NCBI GenBank assembly: GCA_001586965.3 | Contig: LUCW03000131.1 | Coordinates: 1 to 25,000 of the forward strand | From: Sphaeroforma sirkka | Taxonomy: Eukaryota > Opisthokonta > Ichthyosporea > Ichthyophonida | Reading direction: 5' to 3' | Length of the DNA: 25,000 nt | Shown: positions 1 through 22,966 of the stretch, piece after piece | How the letters are laid out: every line of letters starts with the position of its first letter | Numbering within the stretch: the first letter of the stretch is position 1 | Program-made: the position numbers and the translations under genes | The notes under the pieces: generated by a model | What the model saw: only the letters and a program-made list of their open reading frames with translations | Database searches by the model: none | What the model was told of the DNA's origin: nothing

Positions 1-78
1 AGTAGCTAGTTTTTTTTTTTTGTGTACGGGCATTGACATTCAATAATTGTTATCATGGGTATAGATAGGGGTGAACAG

Positions 79-1550
<1,472 letters not shown>

Positions 1551-3120
1551 GGGAGTATCAATAGCGATACTATTCTACTACAAGGAGTAATTTACCTACT
1601 CGTTGGAAGCACACCCACACCTGCATCCTACAGATTCGACTCCTGTGACGTGTCCTATCGATGAGTGGGGGACCCAATTGCGGGGTTGTAATGGGACAAA
1701 GATCTGTTTACCCTCTTCGGGGGTACATTTATATCCATCGACCGTCCTGATATAAGAATCACAGTCGACGACACTGTCATCGTAAAACATTAACAGTTGA
1801 ACACCCACTTACGGGTAAATTATACATTGTCAAAGTATGCAATTCAAGAAGGAAGCCTGGCGAACGGGATAAAAATAGTGCGGTATCTTCACAAGTCAGG
1901 GAGTTAAGTTTGAACTTACAGATGATTAGCTCGCGCCATCTAAAATAACGAGCTACTCTGAATGGCTGTCTTTCGAGTGTGTGCTAATAACGTTGTCATA
2001 TTTAAAAAAAAAGGGTGATAGTCACCGACTTGCGGGCTTTGAGCCGCATACCCAGATATCCGTCTCAAGTGACGAGTCTATCGAACGTGGGAGTGTGAAA
2101 GGTGGTATCGTCACGACGTGATCCGGATACCTATTAATATGTAATTTGCTACCTGAAAATCAACAACTCGATAGCAGAGTATGATAGACAGGAGGGCCAA
2201 TGGCGGTATCCTTATAATTGAAGGGACAGACAAATACTAACCTAGAAGGGAAATGGACACACATTCTATGATATATACATTACAAATATTGAGAGTCTGA
2301 TCATTTTTAAAAGGATGATCAATAGCAGTGACATAGTACAAGCAGTTAATCAGATACAAAAACCGCAGCCACATGTTATCTACGAAGAAAGGACAGCATA
2401 CAATGTCAAGATAGTCTGCTTTATCTTGTATGATATGTCACTCTGAAACATTAAAACAGGATTCGAGTTCCAAAGTTGAGCATTAGCATATTAATGCCAC
2501 GGCACGACAAAATGTGTCACTGATTGCTTGTCACGACAGTCCCACCTCAGGGTGTGTGATAACAATTCACTACAGCCGAGCAAAGGAGATGTCTTTGTAG
2601 GCTAGAAAGGCAAAATTATTGACGGCCGATGTAAAACAAATGACACTGTCCTTGTGCAAAACCGAAAATACGAAGCACTGTCGAGTGGCGACACAGCCGT
2701 CACTTGTTATTATTGCCATCCAATTAAAAAATGGCTACATATGCAATCTAAAAAGTAGTTTATAGACGTCATAGTTAAAACGTCATCAACTAAATTTTCA
2801 TTCGAAGTTAGACTAATCTGACCACAAAGTTAGTGAGCTATTTTGTGTATGCACATCTTCTATTGGTTTGTCGTTTGAATAAAAATCACAGGACACTTCG
2901 ACATAGGAATGAGGAATCAGGAGTCAGAAGTCACAAGACGAGTGAACTGACTGAACTCAGCACTCAGCAGTCCAGGACTGAGAGGACAAGACTGGGGAGA
3001 AGATAAAAAATTAATGCATTTGCATTTGCTTGAAACCGTCATTGAGATTCAGGTATACACACTGATACGACTGAAAGACTGTAAGAAATGAAAACGAGTT
3101 ACAAGATGTGACCTTAACCG
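1551..3120. other. Intergenic region without a supported gene
   Basis: About 1.6 kb of mixed composition between the unrecognised gene and the secreted PAN/VHL gene. On the minus strand there is a 70-codon open frame at 1596-1808, ending in a cysteine-containing stretch (VGCRCGCASNE), and a 49-codon ATG frame at 2570-2719. Neither has splice or family support. A GACTGA/GACTCAG-rich stretch lies around 2925-2990. I see no transposon ends or RNA gene. Confidence 0.5.
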
Positions 3121-3128
3121 TATATAAG
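3121..3128 (+). promoter_or_regulatory. TATA box of the secreted PAN/VHL-beta gene
   Basis: TATATAAG lies 70 bp upstream of the ATG at 3198. Transcription starting about 30 bp downstream would fall near the TCAATTCAACC stretch at 3153-3163 and leave a short leader of about 40 nt. This is the clearest core-promoter motif in the window. Confidence 0.6.
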
Positions 3129-3197
3129 CGCCTCGAGCAATAGAATATATAGTCAATTCAACCTCATACATACAAACCTATTTACCCTTCAACTGTC

Positions 3198-4237
3198 ATG
3201 AACATGAAATCCACCACCATTGCCATACTTGCCTTGCATGCCGTGACATGCGCTGTCGCAACTTCGACCACTGGCAGCAATAATATCCGTCGAAATTCTG
3301 AACCCAAGTATAACATGTACGAATTCGATAACTACAAAGGCTACGCATGCGAGCGCCAGGATTGGTGCACCGGCTACGAGACTGGCAAGAATAAGCACTG
3401 TGAGCTGTGGGAGAATGAGATTGGTACTGATCTCGAGCGTAAACACGATTTATCATACTACGTTAAAGAGATAGTCGAGCCTGAATATGACTACGACGAG
3501 GAAAACGGGTACGGATGTTGGGGACTTCAAGGAGAGCATGATAACAAAGACTACTACTACGAGTTTAATTGACTATCTGCCTCTGAGTGCCGATATCGGT
3601 GCGACCAGTACGATTGGTGCACTGGATACGAAACCGGGAAAAACAATCACTGTGAGCTATGGAAGGAGAATATCGGTGACCAACTCAAGAAGACGAGAGG
3701 TTTAACGTGCTACATCAAAGATACAGACAAAATGTTGATCCGTGCGAGGCTGGAAAGGTCAGATCCATAACTGATTTGAAAGCTATCGACGTCACTTTTG
3801 AAAACCAATTGAAGGGACCGGTTCAGGTCTCCTGGATCGATTATGAATATGCAGCGGTTGATTACAACACCCTGAGCTCTCGTGACTCATACACTCAATC
3901 GACTTACGAATCCCACCCTTGGTTGTTGTCAGACAATAAAGGCCAGATCGTGCTAATAGCAGAAAACAGGCGGTCAAGATCTGGTGATCAAAAATCCAAG
4001 TTCTCCGTTTACAACTCAGGGTCGCATACTATGGAGCTTTACTGGTTGAACTACGATGGTGAAAGCACTTACTACGGAAGCATAGCTTGTAAGCAGACCT
4101 TCAATATAAATACGTATGCCATCCACCCGTGGTACATTACTATCAGAGGAAAGACTGTTGTTCAGTGGACTGCAACTGCCTCCAACCTACAGCTAACTAC
4201 TGATGGCAAAGGGGAGTACAAAGTTGTTATTCAATAA
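3198..4237 (+). CDS. Secreted protein with two PAN/Apple-like repeats and two VHL-beta-like domains; frame interrupted twice
   Basis: The ATG at 3198 opens a signal peptide (hydrophobic IAILALHAV, likely cut after CAVA). PAN-like repeat 1 (about 3330-3475) and repeat 2 (about 3588-3725) share DWCTGYETGKN, HCELW and a final Y-[VI]-K. Two VHL-beta-like sandwiches follow at about 3785-3970 (VSWIDYE...TYESHPWLL) and 3995-4190 (YWLNYDGE...TYAIHPWYI), matching the W-[LI]-[ND]-[FY]-[DE] and Y-x2-HPW signatures of pVHL. The stop is TAA at 4235-4237. Two interruptions break the frame: an in-frame TGA at 3570-3572 between the PAN repeats, and a -1 shift near 3729-3733 before the VHL part. Explanations are a recent pseudogene, sequence error, readthrough, or small introns (a possible 41 nt intron at 3742-3782 would restore the second frame). 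Domain calls are by motif only. No E3-ligase partner domain is seen, so an extracellular role is inferred. Confidence 0.62.
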
Positions 4238-4329
4238 ATAATCACATTTCATTTATTATACGCATTGGTTTCATATTGATTTATACAACTACTGAAATTG
4301 TATGCAGGAGGCAGACTAATTAGCAGCAA

Positions 4330-4408
4330 CCAACATAAAATATTGTCGACTGACGGCTAAGAGAAGTACGTAATTGATATTCAACAAATATCCACATTTC
4401 ATTTGTAT
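4330..4408 (+). pseudogene. Decayed copy of the 3' end of the PAN/VHL-beta gene
   Basis: 4351-4408 aligns with 4201-4259, the last codons, stop and early 3' flank of the secreted gene. Both contain TGAYGGC-AA-G-GAAGTAC, then ATTCAAYAAATA and CACATTTCATTT. The copy lies 150 bp downstream, is out of frame and carries stops. Weaker similarity extends a little further upstream. It is best read as a remnant of a tandem gene copy or a short local duplication. Confidence 0.6.
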
Positions 4409-4807
4409 GAAGTATTTGGCATTGCTCTGATACTATTCAAACACGGGTACTGTACGCAAATCTATACTCACCGACATGCCACCATTGGAATGGCATTTCC
4501 AACCTCCCGAGACATGCAACCGTTACTCCGGAACATAGCGAATGAATCCGGGGTACGTAATAGCTTAACAATGATCGGCATAGCATCCACAAAATGCACG
4601 AGTATTGTGGTCAAATTGTAAAACCATCAGATAGAGCCAACCGTATACGCCTGCAAATGTTCGGCATGTATTCGAGTTGGAGAATGTATCATAAGAATAC
4701 AGCCAATATTCCCCACGAGCCACACAAGTCTACTAAATGTTTAATGTTGAAAAATAACCCTGTGTATTTCGTTGTTGACAAGTTTCCGTGTACATATATA
4801 TACATAT
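4409..4807. other. Convergent intergenic region
   Basis: Between the end of the plus-strand PAN/VHL gene and its decayed copy, and the 3' end of the minus-strand EMC1 gene. Short open frames occur on both strands without splice or motif support. I see no clear polyadenylation signal for EMC1. Confidence 0.4.
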
Positions 4808-15832
<11,025 letters not shown>

Positions 15833-16624
15833 AGTACTACTCTTGTATGTCCCCGTCTATCAGCTTATACAAAAGGTGGTTCCAGGTGTTTATAAGCAAT
15901 CGCGTATAGCTAGATAGCTGTATATTGAATTCCATACGAGCCTGCTCAGATACTTTTGTTTTCTTTTGGTATTTAACAAAGTTGCAGAGCGGCACTTGAG
16001 GGCGGTATTTCATCAAATTTCGCTGACATCACAATGCTATTCAAGTGTTGTATGATGTTTTTATTTCAAATACGTACAGGGTTACTCGGGTATTCACAAC
16101 CTTGAATTTACAACAATTTTTATAATGTGCTACGAGTTTGTCGTAAACCGGCTTAGCTTATAAACCCGCGCGAAATCGTCCTGGCAATTTGGCATGTTTC
16201 ACCGGCTTTTTTATGATATTACCAACAATAATGATAAATACATCATAGTAAAAATATAATGTTACATGCTCAACTGTGAGGAACCCGCCTAAAGCCTACA
16301 TTGATATAAAGGTTATATATAGTGCTTCATAACATATGCGTATACCGTGTCGATTGCATGACCGACATTCGCTGCATCAGAAATCTATCACTGATTACCA
16401 CTTATTGTGAGCATTTAGACACGTTTTCTATAGCCAGTAGATATCTAAATCGTCAATAACAGCGACGCATAGCCGCTTGAAGAGACGAGTACATTCTGTT
16501 TGAAATGCGGTAGAATATCCGTCACGAGCGATTCACATCGTACAATCACTTACGTGTGTACAAGTTCTATTTATTAAAGAACGCCACGAAGGTACTTGCA
16601 ATAGTCAATCAATCAACCAGTACA
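15833..16624. promoter_or_regulatory. Divergent intergenic region between EMC1 and the TFIIIC subunit gene
   Basis: 792 bp separate the two start codons. It should hold both promoters. The only TATA-like element I see on the TFIIIC side is TATAAAGG at 16305-16312, about 310 bp before the ATG, so its relevance is doubtful. The stretch just before the TFIIIC ATG (TCAATCAATCAACCAGTACA) is likely leader. Confidence 0.45.
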
Positions 16625-17827
16625 ATGGATAAACTCATTCAACGTGTACTCGAAGAAGTGTCCCTGGAAGGTCGTGAGGGGTGTACGTTCGAAAATTTAT
16701 GCATAGAATTAGACGAGGTCGGGTGTCAGGGCTGGACGCCGTTGAGTGGTGATACGAAAGTGTATTTATTAAACTTGCTCGTGACCGAGAATCCAGGTGG
16801 GCATCTAACTTTTTTCAAGAAATCGGATAAGCCTGGCACTTTACCTACAGCCAAGTACTTGGTAAAAGAGAAGGGCTTTGTGTACTATCCGATTTCGGAT
16901 GTAGACAATGCCGAGGGATCACTCTACGATGTTAATCGCACGCTCTTAACGTCACAGGAGGTATGTTTTTATGTGTTAACTGTGATATTGCAAGCGTGAG
17001 CCGCATTTGTGGTATATGAGCGTTGTGTTTGTACGAGCTTTATACGGATACGTACAATTGTGCGTAATAGCATTCACCGACATGCGGGTCGGTGTGTGGT
17101 GCTTTGGTTCTACACGTATAATTGTCTAAGCTAAGATCAATCTCATGGCCATCTTGAGATCATATCAGTGAAATAGTGTACTTCGGGGACACACAGCAGC
17201 GGCTGGAAAGCCAAGCAGAGGGATATGATCGCATATTGATGTGTCTTGGGTCTGCCTTCATGCACAATCTGCCTTTGTTTTTCTCTTTGACTGTGCTGAC
17301 AAAGCTAGTTGCCACTACATGCTCATGTTAACAGAAGCATTTGAGTCTTCGCAGTGTCATTTCCTGCTTCATCTACGGCTCTCCACTGATTTTGCAGTGG
17401 GCTCTGTCATGTAGTATTCTCATTCTTATCAACCTCATGTTGAGACAACTTGTAACCTAGCATGATAGATTTACACGTGACTATAGTCACACATAGCTAT
17501 AACTCTCACGTAGGCAACAGCTGTGTATCTTCTGTATGCTTTCGTGTGTGTCCGAGATAGACGTGAGCCCTGTGTGCGATGCTCGCCTATCGATGACAGC
17601 ATAGTTTTCATATTACGCTGTATCCGATGGTCGAACGCCTTTCGAAGACCAAATGTGTCTATGAATATTTATGTTTCCTCAGATCATTTGTTCGGCAAGT
17701 TATTCGTTGTATGTTCGTGTACATCATACTCGCACCCACTTATATGCGACTAGGGTACGTAATGGTGTACTATTGGCCATTTCCTCGCATGGAGGCGCAA
17801 TTAGAAATACGGATATGGCTAAACGTC

Positions 17828-17858
<31 letters not shown>

Positions 17859-17901
17859 GGAGATATATATATATATATATATATACGTTTATATATATAT
17901 T

Positions 17902-17942
<41 letters not shown>

Positions 17943-18653
17943 AAGTTCTTCATCCCAGATGTATCATATTCCATTCAAATACGCACATGCACATTATACT
18001 GTATAGGCACACGCACATTTCACATACTCTTGTTTTTATTTTACTTAAACTTTCTTTCTCTGTGTTTGTGCAGGCACTCGAGCTTGCGCGAGATCCTGAT
18101 CCGAAGGAGCGTCGGCGTTTGATATTGATGGCATCGAACGAACTGCGTATGCAGCGGCTTACAGGCCACTGTATCAATTCAGGTGGGCGTGTAGACACTC
18201 AGTATAGATGGCCATATGCCAAGGGTACTATACCACACGAAGTTTTTATTTGATATCATATTGGTGCTGCGAGGGTAGGAGTTGTGGGTGGAAGGTATAG
18301 AACATTTCGCACATCGTTCTTGAGGTTAACTGGGGATATCAGGGTAGTCAACACCTCTAAATCAGACAGACTGGTCTTTTTCATACAATCCCAATGATCG
18401 TACAGCACCGACAATCTTCGCTTATATGCCAAACAAAAAACACAACAGGTGAGCTATTCGAATTCGAGATGTGTATACTGGAGGCTGTAGCACGCACGCG
18501 CTCGCGTGGCCTGCCTAAGCGGTCTGTGGCAATTTTATCAGGCAAACAGCACCGCAATGTGCATCACTATATTCGTTCGTTGCAGGATAAAGGGCTCGTC
18601 ACAATGCGACAGGTAGGGCACGAGAAGTTGTATGCATACGTCCATGTGTGTAA

Positions 18654-18701
<48 letters not shown>

Positions 18702-20913
18702 TCATACATACATATGTATCTGTATATGTTTATATATATATATTAGATGACATTGCGACTGGGGATGTTCTGTGTGTGGGTGTGTTGTTCACTATGCGGC
18801 ATGCGGGAGTTGCCAGGTTACTGTGCATACTGTCTGGCACGCTGATCAACACAAGTTCGCTGGCACGAGATCAAGAACTGAAGTCAATTGTATATTTCAA
18901 TTAGTGAACAAGCAGTTGGATTTACTCGAATATTCTGTGAGTCCACAGGTCGACCAGATCTCACTTTCAGTGCCCATATTTATTTATAAACATTCATATG
19001 AGAGTATCTATACATACACTGTGCAAATACACGCTATCGATTCTCATACCCAGCACCATATATCCACGAAGTGTTAAAGAGCGGCACTTGCACGTATTCT
19101 GCAAGCCTGCACGTTCACAAATTACTTCACGTTTACAAATTTACTCCTTTATTTATTTTTCTTCTATATAAGGGGACGGGTGTATACGTACATACATCGT
19201 GCATGCCCATGTCATTCACTTTACCACCCCCACGTCTCTTCAATCTGCACGAAGCCAAGCACGTTGAAACAGTCTACCTGTGCAAGAAAATGTGCTAGTC
19301 TACTGATCGGTGTGATCGTACTTCTTCCTTCTCTTTACATAGGGGTCATGTGTGGGAATGTACACATACGTACACACACACACGTACCGTACCTTAGCTA
19401 ACATGCCTGTCATTCCTCCTACCATCTGCTCGCCAAATGCTTCGTAGGTAGCCAAGCAACGACAGCTATACCTACCATCATACTCCGTGGGTCTGCAGGA
19501 CGATGAATGGCACATGAAACTCATGAGCAAGTGCATGGAAGACCGCAGCGAAATTGGCGCGCAAGAGGGCGATAACACGACCTGTGTCGAGGCCTCGACT
19601 TTGCGGTCCGACTTTGGGCGCGCGATTATATACAATGCGAAGCGCACACAGGTAGGATGCTTGGGTGTGCACAGATCTGTAGTGCGGTCACGTGTTCGAT
19701 TCTGGGTCGGGTTGAAAATTTTCTGGGGTCCGTGTGATTTCTTTGATTTGTGCTCACTTTCGCACTGTGTATGTTGAGTTCACATCTAAAGTGAGATTTC
19801 GAGTGTCAGCAGTTTGAGATGTGATTGAAATATAAATAGTGTGAGATGTATGCATATACACGCACAGGTATACGGATAGACATGTGTAGGTAGGTGTACG
19901 CAGACACCAAGATAGACACCCGTGTCAGCGAAAGCACCTCTCATGGGATGGCCTCAATGCCGCGCACGTATCATATATAACGGTTGTTCACGACCCAAAC
20001 ACACATACGTTTTTGTTAAATGTGTTACTGTATAAACTTTTTAAATTTTATTGAACCCTTTCCCATGTACCATCAGACGCACCATTCAGGCGGTGAGAGC
20101 CAAATGGGCCGTAGGGCCTGCTGCCAAGGATGCCCCTGACTGTCTAACTCTCACTGTAATCATATCCTCATCTGTTGGCATATTCTATTTATAATATCAA
20201 ATTATCCTAATATGTACACCTTGCTCTTTTACGAAAAATTGCACCATTCAGGCGGTGAGGACCAGATTCCTCGTATATTGGCATATTCTATTTATGATAT
20301 CGAATTATACAAATATAAGACCCTCACTCATATACGAACACACGCACCATCCAGGCGGTGAGGACCAAATGGGCCGTAGAGCCTGCTGCCAAGGATACCG
20401 TACAAAATAGGCGGCACATTCAGCGAGCGTTCCAAAAGTTTGTTGCGCGGTTAGAAAGTTTGGGCCATTTCAAGATCTTTATGCTTGTGGACGATCAGAA
20501 CAGACAGCAGAAGTGGGTTAAGCTACTAAGTCCGTACAAGGGCGAGGATATGGGAGGGGAGGGCGACAGGGCTAGTGAATTCGGCGCTTCTGGGGTGAGA
20601 ATCTATATAAGTCTACTTTACATATGAAGATATATATAGATCAATCTGTATATTACTGTATATATGATTTATATAAATACATCAATATGTGTAAGGAGAT
20701 GTAAAAGAAAACTGTATATGAGGATATATATAGATACATCTGTTACTGTATATATGAGGATTTATATAAATACATCAATATGCGTGAGAAGATGTACAAG
20801 TGTATTGTATATATGAGGATATATGGATCTGTATGGAAACACTGTATATATAAGGATATGTATAAAAACACTGTCTATATGAGGATAAATATAGATACAT
20901 TTGTATGTGCTTG

Positions 20914-20948
<35 letters not shown>

Positions 20949-22669
20949 GAATAATGTGTCTGTATCCATGAGGATAGTTTTATATATATTTGTGTACGAG
21001 AATTTTTTTGTATATCTGAATACGCGAGTTTATATATATGTCTATATATGACTGTATACGCGAGGGCATTTCAGTGTATATGTATATTTGTGCACCTTTC
21101 AATAGGAGGGTGTGGTGTGCTCATATAAGCACATATAACTGTCTGCATTGTTGTATTACCTACATGCACGGATACTTGTATAAGTTTTAAAATCAATCGA
21201 TCCGTCGGATCCGGGAATTGCGCGACAACGCACGGCTACTCTAGCCAGGCTTGTACCAATATTCACACACAAACACACAAACACGGATGTACATGCATCT
21301 GCCTAGCCATTTTACACAGACTATCATAGATCATACCATGTATACATACGCGTATATATACTCATGGGGCGTTCACTTTATGCAGGGTCTTGGCTCAAGC
21401 GAGCTGCGTGACGACATGTCCAGTCTACGCCTCATCTACCAATGGATTGACGAAGCCGGCCCCGCAGGCCTCCCGCAATCGCAAATTTCGATGCGAACCG
21501 GGATGTCCTTCAAATGGGTAGAGCGCTTGAAGTCGGTGCTGATACAGAACTATGGGGTGGGTGCAAAGTTTGCCCAGAATCTGCAGAATGTGCTGATTTC
21601 TCCGAGGTAGGCGAGGCTTTTGGGCAGCGAGGATAGGAACTGCATGTTAGTTGTTGTGGAGTGGTTATAGTGGGGTGTGTGTCGTGGACATGTGCCGGGT
21701 GGCGAGTTTGTGCTGTAGTTAGTTGAAAGGATAGTATGTACATGTGCGCGCCTATAACGTTTCTGTGTTCATTGTCGTAATACAATAGTGCTTTCTGCGG
21801 ACGCTTCCTTGAAAATACCAGTCATTGCGGGTACATTGTCAACTCAGGTGTGCTTGGTGCATTCAAAGTTGATTAAACACGTTGCATGGGGTATCATTGC
21901 TAGAGTACGTACCGTGTGCACACTCTGTTTAACTCAGTCCCCCAACACACCCTCCATGCCAACGCTTCTATAAATAGATTCGCCAACGAGGGCCAGAACC
22001 TCAAGAACATCGAGCGGCGCATGGTGCAGCGGTTGACCTACTCCGAGGACACCGCCTGGCTGGCTGTGGGGTCTACATTAACCACCAGCCCCAACCAATG
22101 CAAAGCGTGCAACGCAGACATCGTGGATATAGACGACAAGTTCACCTGTGCCCAATGCAAGGACTTTTGTGTGTGCACGCGCTGCTTCATCAAGAATGAC
22201 GACGTGCACACCGGAACTCTGGCCGTGGCCGGTGAACATCATGCACGCGACCACATCATGCTGAACACGCTGCCGATGGCCCGGAAATTTGTTAAGATGC
22301 GCCTGGATATCAACATAGGCGGGCTACAGGGCGACTGCCTGGACTTCATCACCGAGAGACTGAAGGTACGGCCGCGTTATTGTTTGAGTGGCGTGCGTAT
22401 ATGAGTGCGTCAATGGAGATGTAACGGGAAGTGCCTGTGCCTGTGCGTTTGAGTGTTTGTACACTGTAGTTGTTTAGCGTTATTGCACGAAAATACGTAT
22501 GTGTGTGAGAGGGAGCGGTTATGCCCGTTTTTTTGGGGGGGTGAGCATATCGCGTGCTAATTGTGTGGGGGTATGTAAGAGGCCATACTACCTGTCGCTG
22601 CGCGTTTGGGTTATAGCGTAAGCAATTTTACGCATGAATGATTGGTACAATATTGTAGGTGCAAAGTCA

Positions 22670-22741
<72 letters not shown>

Positions 22742-22885
22742 ATATGTATATATATGTATGTATATAACCCATGTATGCATGCATGTATGTACGTATGTAT
22801 GTATGTATGTGTGTATGTATGCACGTATGTACGTATGTAATTATCTATGTATGTATGTATATATGTATGTATGTGCACACACACA

Positions 22886-22966
<81 letters not shown>

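Noticed and set aside
1596..1808. 70-codon minus-strand frame ending in VGCRCGCASNE
   Set aside because: No promoter, splice or family support. Kept only as a note in the intergenic entry.
2570..2719. 49-codon minus-strand ATG frame
   Set aside because: Short, isolated and without recognisable motif.
17125..17175. U2 snRNA-like stretch (GCTAAGATCAA)
   Set aside because: Only 11 bases resemble U2. The flanking conserved U2 segments are absent.
18613..18649. Longer TFIIIC exon 3 using the consensus GTAAGT donor at 18650
   Set aside because: The phase would not match exon 4, whereas the GTAGGG donor at 18613 joins in phase and continues the B-block alignment.
21788..21847. Extra TFIIIC exon between exons 7 and 8
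   Set aside because: It has AG and GT borders but its phase does not fit exon 7 (phase 2) to exon 8 (phase 2), which join well without it.
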